A stretch of 35,661 nucleotides of DNA from Euryarchaeota archaeon RBG_16_67_27 (GTDB lineage: Archaea; Thermoplasmatota; Thermoplasmata; RBG-16-68-12). Below, piece by piece: positions 1 through 7,890 of this stretch (the first letter of the stretch is position 1; each line of letters begins with the position of its first letter). The stretch covers positions 1-35,661 of the forward strand of contig MGVZ01000064.1 of assembly GCA_001800745.1 (NCBI GenBank), in the 5' to 3' direction. The translations under genes were made by a program, and so were the position numbers. The notes beneath the pieces were generated by a model. The model ran no database searches and was not told the origin of the DNA. It saw only the letters and a program-made list of their open reading frames with translations.

Positions 1-369
1 GTGGACGTCGTACTTGATCGAGGGCGGGAGCTGCGCGACGAGGGGTCCGCACTTCTCCCGGAGCTCCTTCGCGGACGCGTAGAACCACCCGAGGTTCTCG
101 CCGACGCCCTTCAGCTTCTTCTCGTGCGTGATCCGCTTCGGCATCTTCATCGCGAACGTGAAGCGGTCCGGCGTGGACTTGTGCCATCCCTTCGTGATCG
201 CGGGGCCCGGGTTCCGGTAGAACGAGGAGTCGACCTCGACGGCATCGAAGACGCCGGAGTAGACCTTGAGATAGTCCGACTTCGGCGTGCCGGATGGGTA
301 GAACCCCCCAAGCCAGTCGTCGTACCCCCAGCCGCTGCACCCGACGCGGAGCTTGTCCCTGATCGGCAT
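1..369 (-). CDS. DUF72 (YecE-like) family protein, N-terminal part, cut by window edge
   Basis: Reading the minus strand from the ATG at 369 gives 123 codons without a stop, running off the window start. The N-terminus has the DUF72 signature: a short strand RVGCSGWGYDDW at residues 8-19, then GGFYP, and VEVDSSFYRNP near residues 45-55, followed by FAMKMPKRITHEKKL. DUF72 proteins are TIM-barrel-like proteins of about 240 residues with no settled function, so roughly half is visible here. It is divergent from the GYD gene. A TATA-like TTTATG on the minus strand near 399-405 is about 33 nt upstream. Family assignment is fairly sure; function is unknown. Confidence 0.8.
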   Translation of the reverse strand, partial: MPIRDKLRVGCSGWGYDDWLGGFYPSGTPKSDYLKVYSGVFDAVEVDSSFYRNPGPAITKGWHKSTPDRFTFAMKMPKRITHEKKLKGVGENLGWFYASAKELREKCGPLVAQLPPSIKYDVH

Positions 370-433
370 GGGCCGCGGCCCATGGACGCCCCGGGGCCAT
401 AAACCTTCGGCGGGGCGAAAGGCCCTTCCCCTG

Positions 434-457
434 CCACCGCGTTCCGGGACGCGGTGG
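434..457. repeat. Perfect 9-bp hairpin in the leader of the GYD gene
   Basis: CCACCGCGT at 434-442 is exactly complementary to ACGCGGTGG at 449-457, with the 6-nt loop TCCGGG. It lies just upstream of the GYD coding region and within 5-50 nt of its possible starts (462 or 483). It could be a translational or transcriptional control hairpin; no function can be read from sequence alone. Confidence 0.55.
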
Positions 458-482
458 GAATCTGCCGACGTACCTGCGCCTG

Positions 483-746
483 GTGAACCTCACGGATGTC
501 GCCGTGAGGAACGTGAACAAGATGGGGGACATGCTATCGGACGCGCGGAAGGTCTGGGAAGCCCAGGGCTGCCGGATTCTCCAGGCGTGGTCCACGTTCG
601 GACCGTACGACGTCGTCACGCTCATCGACGGTCCCGACGACGCGACGGTGATGAAGGCGTCCGCCCTCATCGCGAAGCAGGGGAACTTCCGGGGCATCAC
701 GATGCCCGCGGTGCCCCTCGCAGACTTCATCGCGTCCGTGAAGTGA
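483..746 (+). CDS. GYD domain protein
   Basis: This is a protein of about 87 residues with the GYD-family signature: FGPYDVVTLIDGPDD around residues 39-53, and KQGNFRGITMPAVP near 64-77. GYD proteins have a small ferredoxin-like alpha/beta fold and are widespread in archaea and bacteria without a firm function. The start is doubtful. GTG at 483 is the first standard start, but the frame stays open upstream and reads LPTYLRLVNLTD from a CTG at 462, which matches the usual family beginning (M-P-x-Y-x-x-L-x-N-x-T). The true start may therefore be CTG 462, giving 94 residues. A 9-bp hairpin sits immediately upstream. Confidence 0.75.
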   Translation: MNLTDVAVRNVNKMGDMLSDARKVWEAQGCRILQAWSTFGPYDVVTLIDGPDDATVMKASALIAKQGNFRGITMPAVPLADFIASVK

Positions 747-842
747 GCGGCCGCAGAGGCTCGGCTCGACCGTCGTCGAGGGGGTCGGACCGCAGGCCCG
801 GGCCGCGGGCCTCCTCCCGTTCGAGATAATCGTCTGAGAACC

Positions 843-850
843 GCTATATA
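843..850 (+). promoter_or_regulatory. TATA-like box for the CPA2 antiporter gene
   Basis: GCTATATA lies 42-49 nt upstream of the TTG start at 892, in the 145-nt gap after the GYD gene. Transcription would begin near 873, leaving a short leader. No other gene is seen in this gap. Confidence 0.5.
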
Positions 851-891
851 GCGCCTGAGGGGGTCGGGCGACCTCCGGACGGGCGTTCGCC

Positions 892-2169
892 TTGGACCTC
901 ATCGTAGCCTTGCTTGTCCTGTTCGTCGCCGCGCGACTCGCGGGGGAGGCCATGGAGCGAATCCGTCAATCCCCGATGCTCGGGGAGGTCTTCGCCGGCA
1001 TCGTGCTCGGGCCCATGCTCCTCGGGCTCGTCAATCCCGACCCTGCGACGGAACTCGGGGCCTCCCTGGGAGTCATCGCGACCCTGGGCGTGTTCGTCCT
1101 CGTCCTCCTCGCAGGAATCGAGCTCGGCAGGGAAGGTCTTCGGCAGGCCCTTCGCGAGCGGAGCATCGTTGTGGCATACACCGAGTTCGTCCTGCCTTTC
1201 GCGCTCGGATACACGCTCGCCGCCTTCATGGGACTGGACTTCGTCCAATCGCTGTTCCTGGCCACGGCGATGGCCGTGACCGCGCTCCCCGTGAGCGTTC
1301 GGATCCTGCTCGATCTGAACCTCCTCCACAGCCGCCTGGGCAGGGCCATCGTGTCCGTCGCCCTCGTCAACGACCTCGTCGCCTTCGCAATGCTCGGCCT
1401 CGTCCTGGAGTTCGCCCAGCTCGGGACGGACCCTGCGGCCTCCTCGGTCGGCCTCGTCGCCCTCAAGACGCTCCTGTTCCTCGCCCTCATTTTTTGTGTC
1501 GCGGTGCTCCTCAAGCGAACGGCCCTCCTGACGCCCGGTAGGATGTCCCCGATGCAGAAAGCGTTGGGCCGCCTCAGAGGCGCCGAGAGCTCTTTCGCGC
1601 TGTGCGTGTCCCTGGCGCTCTTCCTCGGCGCCGCGGCGGAGGCCGTCGGCATCCACTTCGCCGTGGGCGTCTTCTATGCCGGGATCCTCATCACGCCCCA
1701 GCTCGTCGGGGGCGAAGCGTTCAATCAGATTCGCCGCTCCGTGTCCGCGGTGAGCTTCGGCCTCCTTACGCCCATCTTCTTCGCCTTCATCGGTCTCCGG
1801 TTCTCCTTCTCCCTGACCGCATGGCCCATCGTCGTGGCGGTCACGGGAGTCGCCTTCGCGGGGAAGCTCCTCGGCGGCATCCTCGGGGGCTCGATTGCCG
1901 GATTCCGCGGGGCTCCGCTCCTGGCGCTCGGGGTGGGGCTGAACGCCCGCGGGATGATGGAGCTCCTCCTCGCCCAGGTGGGGCTCACGGCGGGGATCAT
2001 CGATGTGGACCTCTACTCGGCCCTCGTCATCATGACAATCGTGACGACCTTCGTCACGCCGCCCGCGTTGAAGCGGCTCCTGCGCCGGTTCAAGGCTGCG
2101 GATGTGCTGCCCGCCGCCGCGACGCGCGCCGCGCCGGACCATGGTCTTGAGACGAACGGAGGCTCGTGA
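892..2169 (+). CDS. Cation:proton antiporter, CPA2/Kef-type membrane domain
   Basis: 425 residues of almost continuous hydrophobic segments (about 11-13 helices) ending in a short charged tail, with no TrkA-N or other regulatory domain. The pattern FAGIVLGPMLLG near residues 37-50, FVLVLLAGIELGRE near 67-80 and VSVALVNDLVAF around 154-165 is typical of CPA2 exchangers; the Asn-Asp pair in VNDL lies where the ion-binding residues of this superfamily are found. It likely exchanges Na+ or K+ for H+ across the cytoplasmic membrane. TTG at 892 begins the first transmembrane helix, so it is the most sensible start. Substrate is not readable from sequence. Confidence 0.85.
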   Translation: MDLIVALLVLFVAARLAGEAMERIRQSPMLGEVFAGIVLGPMLLGLVNPDPATELGASLGVIATLGVFVLVLLAGIELGREGLRQALRERSIVVAYTEFVLPFALGYTLAAFMGLDFVQSLFLATAMAVTALPVSVRILLDLNLLHSRLGRAIVSVALVNDLVAFAMLGLVLEFAQLGTDPAASSVGLVALKTLLFLALIFCVAVLLKRTALLTPGRMSPMQKALGRLRGAESSFALCVSLALFLGAAAEAVGIHFAVGVFYAGILITPQLVGGEAFNQIRRSVSAVSFGLLTPIFFAFIGLRFSFSLTAWPIVVAVTGVAFAGKLLGGILGGSIAGFRGAPLLALGVGLNARGMMELLLAQVGLTAGIIDVDLYSALVIMTIVTTFVTPPALKRLLRRFKAADVLPAAATRAAPDHGLETNGGS

Positions 2170-2274
2170 ACCGTCCGCGGGCTTCGGGGCTGTCCTGCTC
2201 GCCGTCCTCGCAATCCGGAAGGTGTGGAAGGCCCACCGGAAGCCTGAAATCGCTACCTGGGCATCGGCGCCGCG

Positions 2275-3513
2275 ATGTCCGAGCTGGTCGAACGGGGGGC
2301 GCGCCGCCTGGAATGGGCGAGAGATCACATGCCCGTCCTTGCGGCGATCCGCGACGACCTGAAGCGATCGAAGGTCCTCAAGGGCCTCCGGATCGGCATG
2401 GCCCTCCACACGGAGGCGAAGACGGGGGTCCTCGCCCTCAGCCTGCGAGAGGCCGGCGCGGACGTCCGTCTGGCCTCGTGCAACCCGCTCTCGACGGACG
2501 ACAGCGTCGCAGCCGCCCTCTCGGAGGTCCACGGCCTCGATGTCTATGCGAGGAAGTGGCAGACGACGAAGGAGTACTACGAGAACCTCCACAAGGTCCT
2601 CGATCTCGAGCCGGACCTCGTCATCGACGACGGTGCAGACCTCATCTTCCTCCTGCACACGAAGCGCACGGAACTGCTCGAGCGCGTCCGCGGCGGGAAT
2701 GAGGAGACGACGACGGGCGTCATCCGGCTTCGGGCGATGGAGAGGGACGGCAAGCTCCGGTTCCCCGTGATCGACGTGAACAATGCGAAGATGAAACATC
2801 TCTTCGACAACCGGTACGGGACGGGCCAGAGCACGTTCGATGGGGTCATGACCGCCACGAACCTCCTCGTCGCGGGGAAGGCGTTCGTCGTCGCGGGGTA
2901 CGGCTGGTGCGGCCGCGGGATTGCGACGCGCGCGCGAGGCATGGGCGCCCGCGTGATCGTGACGGAGGTCGACCCCGTCAAGGCGATCGAGGCGTCGATG
3001 GACGGGTTCGAGGTCCTGCCGATGGCGAAGGCGGCGCGAATCGCGGATTTCATCGTCTCCGCGACAGGCTGCCGAGACGTCGTGACGTCCAGGCATTTCC
3101 CCGCCCTGAAGGACGGCGTCGTCCTCGCGAACGCGGGCCACTTCGACAACGAGATCTCGACGGCGGACCTCGAGAAGGTCGCGAAATCAAAGCGGCGCGT
3201 GCGCGAGCTCGTCGACGAGTACGTCCTGCCAGGAGGGAAGCGGGCGTACCTCCTTGCGGAGGGGCGACTCGTGAACCTCGCGGCAGGCCAGGGCCATCCC
3301 GTCGAGATCATGGACATGAGCTTCGCGATCCAGGCCGCGGCTGCGGCGTACCTCGCGAAGGCCAGTCGTCGCCTGAAACCGGAGGTGTACCCGGTGCCTA
3401 AGGACCTCGACGATCGCGTCGCCCGTCTCAAGCTCAAGGCCCTCGGAATCGCGACCGACGCCCTCACGAAGGAGCAGAAGGCGTACCTCGGCTCCTGGCA
3501 AGAAGGCACGTAG
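2275..3513 (+). CDS. ahcY: S-adenosylhomocysteinase
   Basis: 412 residues, full length for archaeal AhcY. It hydrolyses S-adenosylhomocysteine (or S-inosylhomocysteine in some archaea) to homocysteine and a nucleoside, removing the inhibitory product of SAM methylation. Visible motifs: HTEAKTG with substrate-binding His45, DDGADL at 118-123, NEETTTG at 142-148, VNNAKMKHLFDNRYG at 168-182, and the NAD-binding GYGWCGRG at 208-215, then NAGHFDNEI and LAAGQGHP toward the C-terminus. A weak TATA-like CTGAAAT lies about 28 nt upstream of the ATG. It is followed within 20 nt by a HAD phosphatase and an overlapping PfkB kinase, probably one transcript. Confidence 0.96.
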   Translation: MSELVERGARRLEWARDHMPVLAAIRDDLKRSKVLKGLRIGMALHTEAKTGVLALSLREAGADVRLASCNPLSTDDSVAAALSEVHGLDVYARKWQTTKEYYENLHKVLDLEPDLVIDDGADLIFLLHTKRTELLERVRGGNEETTTGVIRLRAMERDGKLRFPVIDVNNAKMKHLFDNRYGTGQSTFDGVMTATNLLVAGKAFVVAGYGWCGRGIATRARGMGARVIVTEVDPVKAIEASMDGFEVLPMAKAARIADFIVSATGCRDVVTSRHFPALKDGVVLANAGHFDNEISTADLEKVAKSKRRVRELVDEYVLPGGKRAYLLAEGRLVNLAAGQGHPVEIMDMSFAIQAAAAAYLAKASRRLKPEVYPVPKDLDDRVARLKLKALGIATDALTKEQKAYLGSWQEGT

Positions 3514-3532
3514 GCCTCCGCGGGGCGTTCAG

Positions 3533-4171
3533 ATGCGGCGGGCCGTGCTCACGGACTTCGACGGGACGATCACGCGGAGCGACGTTGCGGAGCAGATACT
3601 CGATGAATTCGCGCCGAACGGGTGGTGGGACATCGAGGCGCTCCACCGCCAGCGGAAGATCGGAACGCGGGACTCCTTGGCGCGGCAGTTCGCCCTCGTC
3701 CACGCGAGTCCGGAGGACCTCCTCGCGTTCGTCGACCGCGCCGCGGAGATCGACGAGACCTTCCATGGGTTCGCCGCGTTCTGCGCCTCCGAGGACGTGC
3801 GCCTCGAGATCGTGAGCGAGGGCCTCGACTTCTACGTCCGGCATCTCCTCGCGAAGTGGCGGATCGACCTCCCGGTCCGGACAAACCGGACGACGTTCGA
3901 GGGCGGACGGGTCTCCATCGCGTACCCTTGGTCCGACCCCACGTGCACGCTCTGCGGGACATGCAAGCTCCGCCGGCTCTTCGAGCTCCGGGTCGAGGGG
4001 TTCCGGGTCGCCTACGTCGGCGATGGGCACTCCGACCTGTGCCCCGCGATCGAAGCGGACCTCGTGTTCGCGAAGGCCGAACTCGCGGACCTCTGCCGGG
4101 AGGAGGACATCGCCTTCATGCCCTTCGAGCGGTTCTCGGACGTCCAGCGGGGGCTGTCCGCGTGGCGGTGA
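3533..4171 (+). CDS. HAD-family phosphatase, MtnX/SerB-like
   Basis: 212 residues with all HAD motifs: DFDGTITRSD at 8-17 (nucleophile Asp8, acid Asp10), a motif II Ser in IVSEG near 95, and GDGHSD at 163-168. The C-x2-C-x2-C-K cluster at 138-145 resembles the cysteine cluster of MtnX-type phosphatases (2-hydroxy-3-keto-5-methylthiopentenyl-1-phosphate phosphatase of methionine salvage). Phosphoserine phosphatase is a related alternative. It lies 19 nt after ahcY and overlaps the PfkB gene, so a role in recycling the sulfur or nucleoside products of SAM is attractive, but the substrate is inferred only. Confidence 0.8.
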   Translation: MRRAVLTDFDGTITRSDVAEQILDEFAPNGWWDIEALHRQRKIGTRDSLARQFALVHASPEDLLAFVDRAAEIDETFHGFAAFCASEDVRLEIVSEGLDFYVRHLLAKWRIDLPVRTNRTTFEGGRVSIAYPWSDPTCTLCGTCKLRRLFELRVEGFRVAYVGDGHSDLCPAIEADLVFAKAELADLCREEDIAFMPFERFSDVQRGLSAWR

Positions 4172-5085
4172 GGAACTACCTCGGGGCGTTCGGCCACGTC
4201 GTCCTCGACGTCATCGTCACCGTCCCCAAGCTCCCGGACCCGAACACGTCGATCCAGATCCTCGACCGGCGACGGTACTTCGGCGGGACCGCCGGGAACC
4301 TCGCACGTGCCGCCGGGCGTCTCGGCGTGCGGACCTCCCTCGCCTCCTTCGTCGGCACGGATTTCCCGAGGGATTACCGGGATGCCCTGAGAGACGACGG
4401 GGTGGACCTGCGAGACCTCCGGAGGGTCCGCGGGGCCTCGACCCCGACCTCGTGGATCTTCTCCGACCGGAAGGGGAACCAGATGGCGATCATCGACCAG
4501 GGGCCGATGAAGACGGCGACGGGCATGCCGCTCCTCCGCCACAGCGTCCGGGACGTGGAACTCGTCCATCTCGGGACCGGCCGCCCGGAGTACTACGCCC
4601 GCGTCGCGGAGGCCGCCACGGACCTCGACCGTACGGTCGCGTTCGACCCTTCCCAGGAGATCCACTACGTGTATCGCCCCGCCTCGTTCCGCTCCCTCCT
4701 CGACCGCGCGACGTACTTCTTCGGGAACGAGGCGGAGATCGCCCGCGCGAAGCGGTTCGTCCGCGCGACATCCACGGAGGGCCTCCTTCGCCACACGGAG
4801 GTCGTCGTCGCGACCCTCGGGGCGAAGGGGAGCGTCGTGATCACGCGGGAAGGGCGAATCCGGATCCCCCGAGTGAAGCCGGCGCGCGTCGTCGACGTCA
4901 CGGGCGCGGGAGACGCGTACCGCGCGGGCTTCTACGCGGGTCTCTCGCGCGGGTACGACCTCCGGCGGTGCGGGATCCTCGCCGCCGCGGTCGCGAGCTT
5001 CGTCGTCGAGGCGAAGGGCACCCAGACCCACCTCCCGACCTGGCCCCGGGTCCTCCGGCGTGCACGGCGCCATGCCGCCTTTTAG
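4162..5085 (+). CDS. PfkB/ribokinase-family sugar or nucleoside kinase
   Basis: 307 residues from the GTG at 4162. It has the PfkB glycine-rich GGTAGNLARAAGRLG near residues 41-55 and the signature VVDVTGAGDAYRAGFYAGL near 243-261, with the catalytic Asp in TGAGD. The start overlaps the HAD gene by 10 nt; a GTG at 4168 would give the classic GTGA overlap, but a GGGGG stretch at 4149-4153 has better spacing to 4162. Family members phosphorylate adenosine, inosine, ribose or fructose derivatives. Next to ahcY a nucleoside kinase clearing adenosine is a reasonable guess, not shown by sequence. Confidence 0.85.
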   Translation: MAVRNYLGAFGHVVLDVIVTVPKLPDPNTSIQILDRRRYFGGTAGNLARAAGRLGVRTSLASFVGTDFPRDYRDALRDDGVDLRDLRRVRGASTPTSWIFSDRKGNQMAIIDQGPMKTATGMPLLRHSVRDVELVHLGTGRPEYYARVAEAATDLDRTVAFDPSQEIHYVYRPASFRSLLDRATYFFGNEAEIARAKRFVRATSTEGLLRHTEVVVATLGAKGSVVITREGRIRIPRVKPARVVDVTGAGDAYRAGFYAGLSRGYDLRRCGILAAAVASFVVEAKGTQTHLPTWPRVLRRARRHAAF

Positions 5086-5163
5086 CGTCTCGAGAGGAAA
5101 TCCGGCCCCGTCGATTCGAAAACGTTAAATGGCAACAGTATCTTTTGGGCGCGGTGACCAGGG

Positions 5164-5397
5164 TTGGCTATCGGGTTCGTGCTCATCAGCACGGCTCCTG
5201 CGAAGGAGCATGAGGTGTATAACGAACTCCTCAAGGTGAAGGAGATCGTGGAACTGCACCCGTTGTTCGGCGAGTACGACCTCATCGCGAAGATCGAGGC
5301 GGAGGACTTCAACATCCTCGGCCAGGTCGTCGTCGACAAGATCCGGTCCATCTCGGGCGTCATCGACACGAAGACCCTGACAGGGATCAAGTTCTGA
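5164..5397 (+). CDS. Stand-alone Lrp/AsnC effector-binding (RAM) domain protein
   Basis: 77 residues equal to just the C-terminal ligand-binding domain of Lrp/AsnC regulators, with no helix-turn-helix. The pattern is beta strand FVLISTAP, helix EVYNELLKVKEIVELHPLFG, then EYDLIAKIEAEDF, helix QVVVDKIRSISGV and the closing IDTKTLTGIKF. Such small proteins can assemble into ring oligomers and may modulate full-length Lrp proteins by sensing amino acids. The start is TTG 5164; a TATA-like GTTAAAT lies near 5124-5132. It is followed 10 nt later by a small membrane protein gene. Family is clear, ligand unknown. Confidence 0.85.
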   Translation: MAIGFVLISTAPAKEHEVYNELLKVKEIVELHPLFGEYDLIAKIEAEDFNILGQVVVDKIRSISGVIDTKTLTGIKF

Positions 5398-5407
5398 GGG
5401 TGTTGAA

Positions 5408-5725
5408 ATGGCTTGGTTGGGCGCGTTCGAACTCTGGACGTTCATCACGATTCTCCTGTTGACCTTCAGCCTGTTCCTCGTCATCACGGGCGCGTTTACG
5501 GCGTACTTCGGCAGCGGGAAGAGCCGGAAGATCGGGGCCGGCCTGCTTGTGGGTGGTCTAGTCGCGGGGATCGTATGGGCCCTCGGCGTCGGCCCGTACA
5601 CGTTCATCAGCAACGGCGTGGACCTGTCCCAGGTGATTCTCGAGTCGATCGGCGTGATCCTCGCGGCAGCAATCGGCGCCGCGGTCGCGATTGGGCTGTT
5701 CCTGCTCGCGATCATGAAGAGCTGA
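5408..5725 (+). CDS. Small membrane protein, three predicted helices
   Basis: 105 residues with hydrophobic segments at about 9-33 ([20 protein letters not shown]), 44-63 ([20 protein letters not shown]) and 77-102 ([20 protein letters not shown]). No family recognised. A Shine-Dalgarno-like GAGGGTG lies about 6 nt before the ATG, and it starts 10 nt after the Lrp-like gene, so the two are probably co-transcribed. It could be a small channel-like or accessory membrane protein; nothing more can be said. Confidence 0.7.
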   Translation: MAWLGAFELWTFITILLLTFSLFLVITGAFTAYFGSGKSRKIGAGLLVGGLVAGIVWALGVGPYTFISNGVDLSQVILESIGVILAAAIGAAVAIGLFLLAIMKS

Positions 5726-5776
5726 GGGGCGGGCAACGCACCTCCCGGGCTTCCGGGCCCGGGCCCTCCAAGAAGC

Positions 5777-5783
5777 CTTTATC
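5777..5783 (+). promoter_or_regulatory. TATA-like box for purE
   Basis: CTTTATC is centred 28 nt before the ATG at 5808, the spacing expected for leaderless archaeal transcripts. It therefore favours ATG 5808 over the in-frame TTG at 5796. Confidence 0.65.
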
Positions 5784-5807
5784 TCCCTCCCGCCCTTGTC
5801 TGAATCG

Positions 5808-6278
5808 ATGCCCCCCGAAGTCCTCATCGTCCTGGGCAGCAAGAGCGACGCCGAGGTGGGCAAGAAGGCCGCCTCGATCCTCTCGGAGTTCGGCGTGGAG
5901 CACGAGCTCGTCGTCGCCTCCGCACACCGGACCCCGGACCTCCTCCGGGATCTGATTCGGAACACGACGGCGAAAGTGTTCATCGCTGTCGCGGGCCTGG
6001 CCGCGGCGCTCCCAGGGACGATCGCGGCGCACACGACGAAACCTGTGATCGGTGTGCCCGTGAGCGGGAAAATGAATCTCGACGCGGTCCTGAGCATCGT
6101 CCAGATGCCGCCCGGGGTGCCGGTCGCGGCCGTCGGGCTCGACCGGGGGGAGAACGCCGCGATCCTGGCCGTGCAGATCCTCGCGGTCAAGGACGAACGC
6201 CTCCAGGAGAAGCTGAAGGAGCACCGCGAGGCGATGAAGAAATGGGTCCTCGAGGACTCCCGGACCCTTGGTGAGTGA
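5808..6278 (+). CDS. purE: N5-carboxyaminoimidazole ribonucleotide mutase / AIR carboxylase
   Basis: 156 residues, normal length for PurE of purine biosynthesis. It has the phosphate-binding GSKSDAEVG near residues 9-17 and SAHRTPD near 41-47, then PVIGVPV and [14 protein letters not shown] as in the bacterial-type (class I) enzyme. The usual AGGAAHLPG loop reads AGLAAALPG, so the conserved His of that loop is Ala. No purK is in the window. Whether it uses N5-CAIR or CO2 plus AIR cannot be decided from sequence. Its stop overlaps the guaAb ATG, so the two are translated together. Confidence 0.92.
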   Translation: MPPEVLIVLGSKSDAEVGKKAASILSEFGVEHELVVASAHRTPDLLRDLIRNTTAKVFIAVAGLAAALPGTIAAHTTKPVIGVPVSGKMNLDAVLSIVQMPPGVPVAAVGLDRGENAAILAVQILAVKDERLQEKLKEHREAMKKWVLEDSRTLGE

Positions 6279-7222
6279 TGTTCGACCCGAAGGCGTTCAT
6301 CGACGAGCAGGTCGAGGCGATCCGGGGCGCGGTCAAGGGCAAGGCGATCCTCGCTTGCTCCGGGGGCGTGGACAGCACGACCGCGGCCGTGATCGCGAGC
6401 CGTGCCCTCGGCGACCGGCTCCTCGCGGTGTACATCGACACGGGCCTCATGCGAAAGGGGGAGACCCAGGACGTCGACGTGACCCTCAAGGCGCTGCGGG
6501 TGAGCCACCGGATCGTCGACGCCTCCGACGAGTACTTCGAGGCCCTCAAGGGCGTGACGGACCCGGAGAGGAAGCGACACATCATCGGGAACAAGTTCAT
6601 CGAGCTTTTCGAGCGCGAGGCCACGACCTTCGGTGCAGAGGTCCTCATCCAGGGGACGATCGCGCCGGACTGGATCGAGAGCGGAGGCCAGCTCCGGGAC
6701 CGGATCAAGAGCCACCACAACGTCGCCGGCCTGCCCGCGGAGATGAAGCTCCGGCTCGTCGAGCCCCTCCGGGACCTGTACAAGGACGAGGTGCGAAAGG
6801 TCGCGCGGGCGCTTGGCGTGCGCGTCGCGGAGCGCCAGCCGTTCCCGGGCCCGGCCTTCGCGGTCCGCGTCCTCGGGGAGGTCACGCCGGAGCGTGTTGC
6901 CGTCGTGCGCGAGGCGTGCGCGATTGTCGAAGAGGAGCTCGAGGCCGCGGCGGGGAAGGGGCTCATGACCCTCCCGTGGCAGTACTTCGCGGTACTCCTG
7001 CCCGTGCAGAGCGTGGGCGTCCACGGAGACGTCCGGGTGTACGGACACACGGTCGGCGTCCGGGCGATCGAGTCCGTCGACGGGATGTCCGGGACGTACT
7101 CGAAGATCCCCCACGAGGTTCTCGACCGGATCTCCGTGCGGATCACGAACGAGATCAAGAGCGTGAACCGCGTCGTCTACGACGTCTCGAACAAGCCGCC
7201 TGCGACGATCGAGTGGGAGTGA
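6278..7222 (+). CDS. guaAb: GMP synthetase, ATP-pyrophosphatase subunit B
   Basis: 314 residues. With the separate amidotransferase subunit it converts XMP to GMP. The PP-loop SGGVDST lies at 28-34, followed by GLMRKGE, the KFIELFE helix, QGTIAPDWIE, and the C-terminal dimerisation part with PFPGPAFAVRVLGE and TNEIKSVNRVVYDVSNKPP, ending TIEWE as in GuaA. The split into two genes is typical of archaea; bacteria and eukaryotes fuse them. The ATG overlaps the purE stop (TGATG); the GTG one codon upstream is less likely. Confidence 0.96.
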   Translation: MFDPKAFIDEQVEAIRGAVKGKAILACSGGVDSTTAAVIASRALGDRLLAVYIDTGLMRKGETQDVDVTLKALRVSHRIVDASDEYFEALKGVTDPERKRHIIGNKFIELFEREATTFGAEVLIQGTIAPDWIESGGQLRDRIKSHHNVAGLPAEMKLRLVEPLRDLYKDEVRKVARALGVRVAERQPFPGPAFAVRVLGEVTPERVAVVREACAIVEEELEAAAGKGLMTLPWQYFAVLLPVQSVGVHGDVRVYGHTVGVRAIESVDGMSGTYSKIPHEVLDRISVRITNEIKSVNRVVYDVSNKPPATIEWE

Positions 7223-7238
7223 ACCTCGTCCAAGGCAA

Positions 7239-7248
7239 ACCTTTTTCC
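7239..7248 (+). promoter_or_regulatory. TATA-like box for guaAa
   Basis: AACCTTTTTC is centred 27 nt before the GTG start at 7271, which suggests an internal leaderless promoter separating guaAa from purE-guaAb. Confidence 0.5.
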
Positions 7249-7270
7249 TGCGGCCCCCTTTGGCAAGGAC

Positions 7271-7846
7271 GTGCGGATCTACGTCGTCGACAACGGGGGC
7301 CAGTGGACCCACCGCGAGTGGCGCGTCCTGAAGTACCTGGGCGTCGACACGAAGATCGTCCAGAACGACACGCCCGCGGAGGACCTGAAGGACCTCGACG
7401 GGCTCGTCCTGTCGGGCGGTGCTCCACGCGTCGGCATGGACCCGGGGAAGATGGGCCGGAACGGGGAGTACCTGGACGAACTCCGCCAGCCGATCCTCGG
7501 GATCTGCGCGGGCCACCAGTTCATGGCGATGCACTTCGGCGGCGACGCGGCCCCCGCGAAGATTCCGGAGTTCGGGAAGGCGACCCTGACCGTGCACAAG
7601 CCCGACGTCCTGTTCGACGGGCTCCCGTCGACGTTCGTCGTCTGGGAGAGCCACAACGACGAGGTGTCGGTCGTCCCGAAGGGGTTCGTCGGGCTCGCGA
7701 GCACGCCGGACTGCTCGGTCCAGGCGATGCGTAGCGCGGACCGTCCGCTCTTCGGGCTCCAGTTCCATCCCGAGGTCGAGGACACCCAGTTCGGGATGGA
7801 CATCTTCCGCAACTTCGTCCGCGAGTGCGAACGTCTCCGCCGGTAA
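7271..7846 (+). CDS. guaAa: GMP synthetase, glutamine amidotransferase subunit A
   Basis: 191 residues, a class I glutamine amidotransferase supplying ammonia to the PP-loop subunit. The triad is visible: Cys79 in GICAGHQ, His166 and Glu168 in FHPEVEDT; the oxyanion-loop region is LVLSGGAPRVG near 46-56. It starts at GTG 7271, 48 nt after guaAb, with its own TATA-like box. Complete and normal for the archaeal subunit. Confidence 0.96.
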   Translation: MRIYVVDNGGQWTHREWRVLKYLGVDTKIVQNDTPAEDLKDLDGLVLSGGAPRVGMDPGKMGRNGEYLDELRQPILGICAGHQFMAMHFGGDAAPAKIPEFGKATLTVHKPDVLFDGLPSTFVVWESHNDEVSVVPKGFVGLASTPDCSVQAMRSADRPLFGLQFHPEVEDTQFGMDIFRNFVRECERLRR

Positions 7847-7860
7847 TCGGACCGGAGAGC

Positions 7861-7867
7861 CTTTATC
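7861..7867 (+). promoter_or_regulatory. TATA-like box for the 70-residue protein gene
   Basis: CTTTATC is centred 27 nt upstream of the ATG at 7891, the same box and spacing as at purE. It decides the start of the small gene. Confidence 0.6.
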
Positions 7868-7890
7868 GCCATTCCTGCGTGGACGCGACG

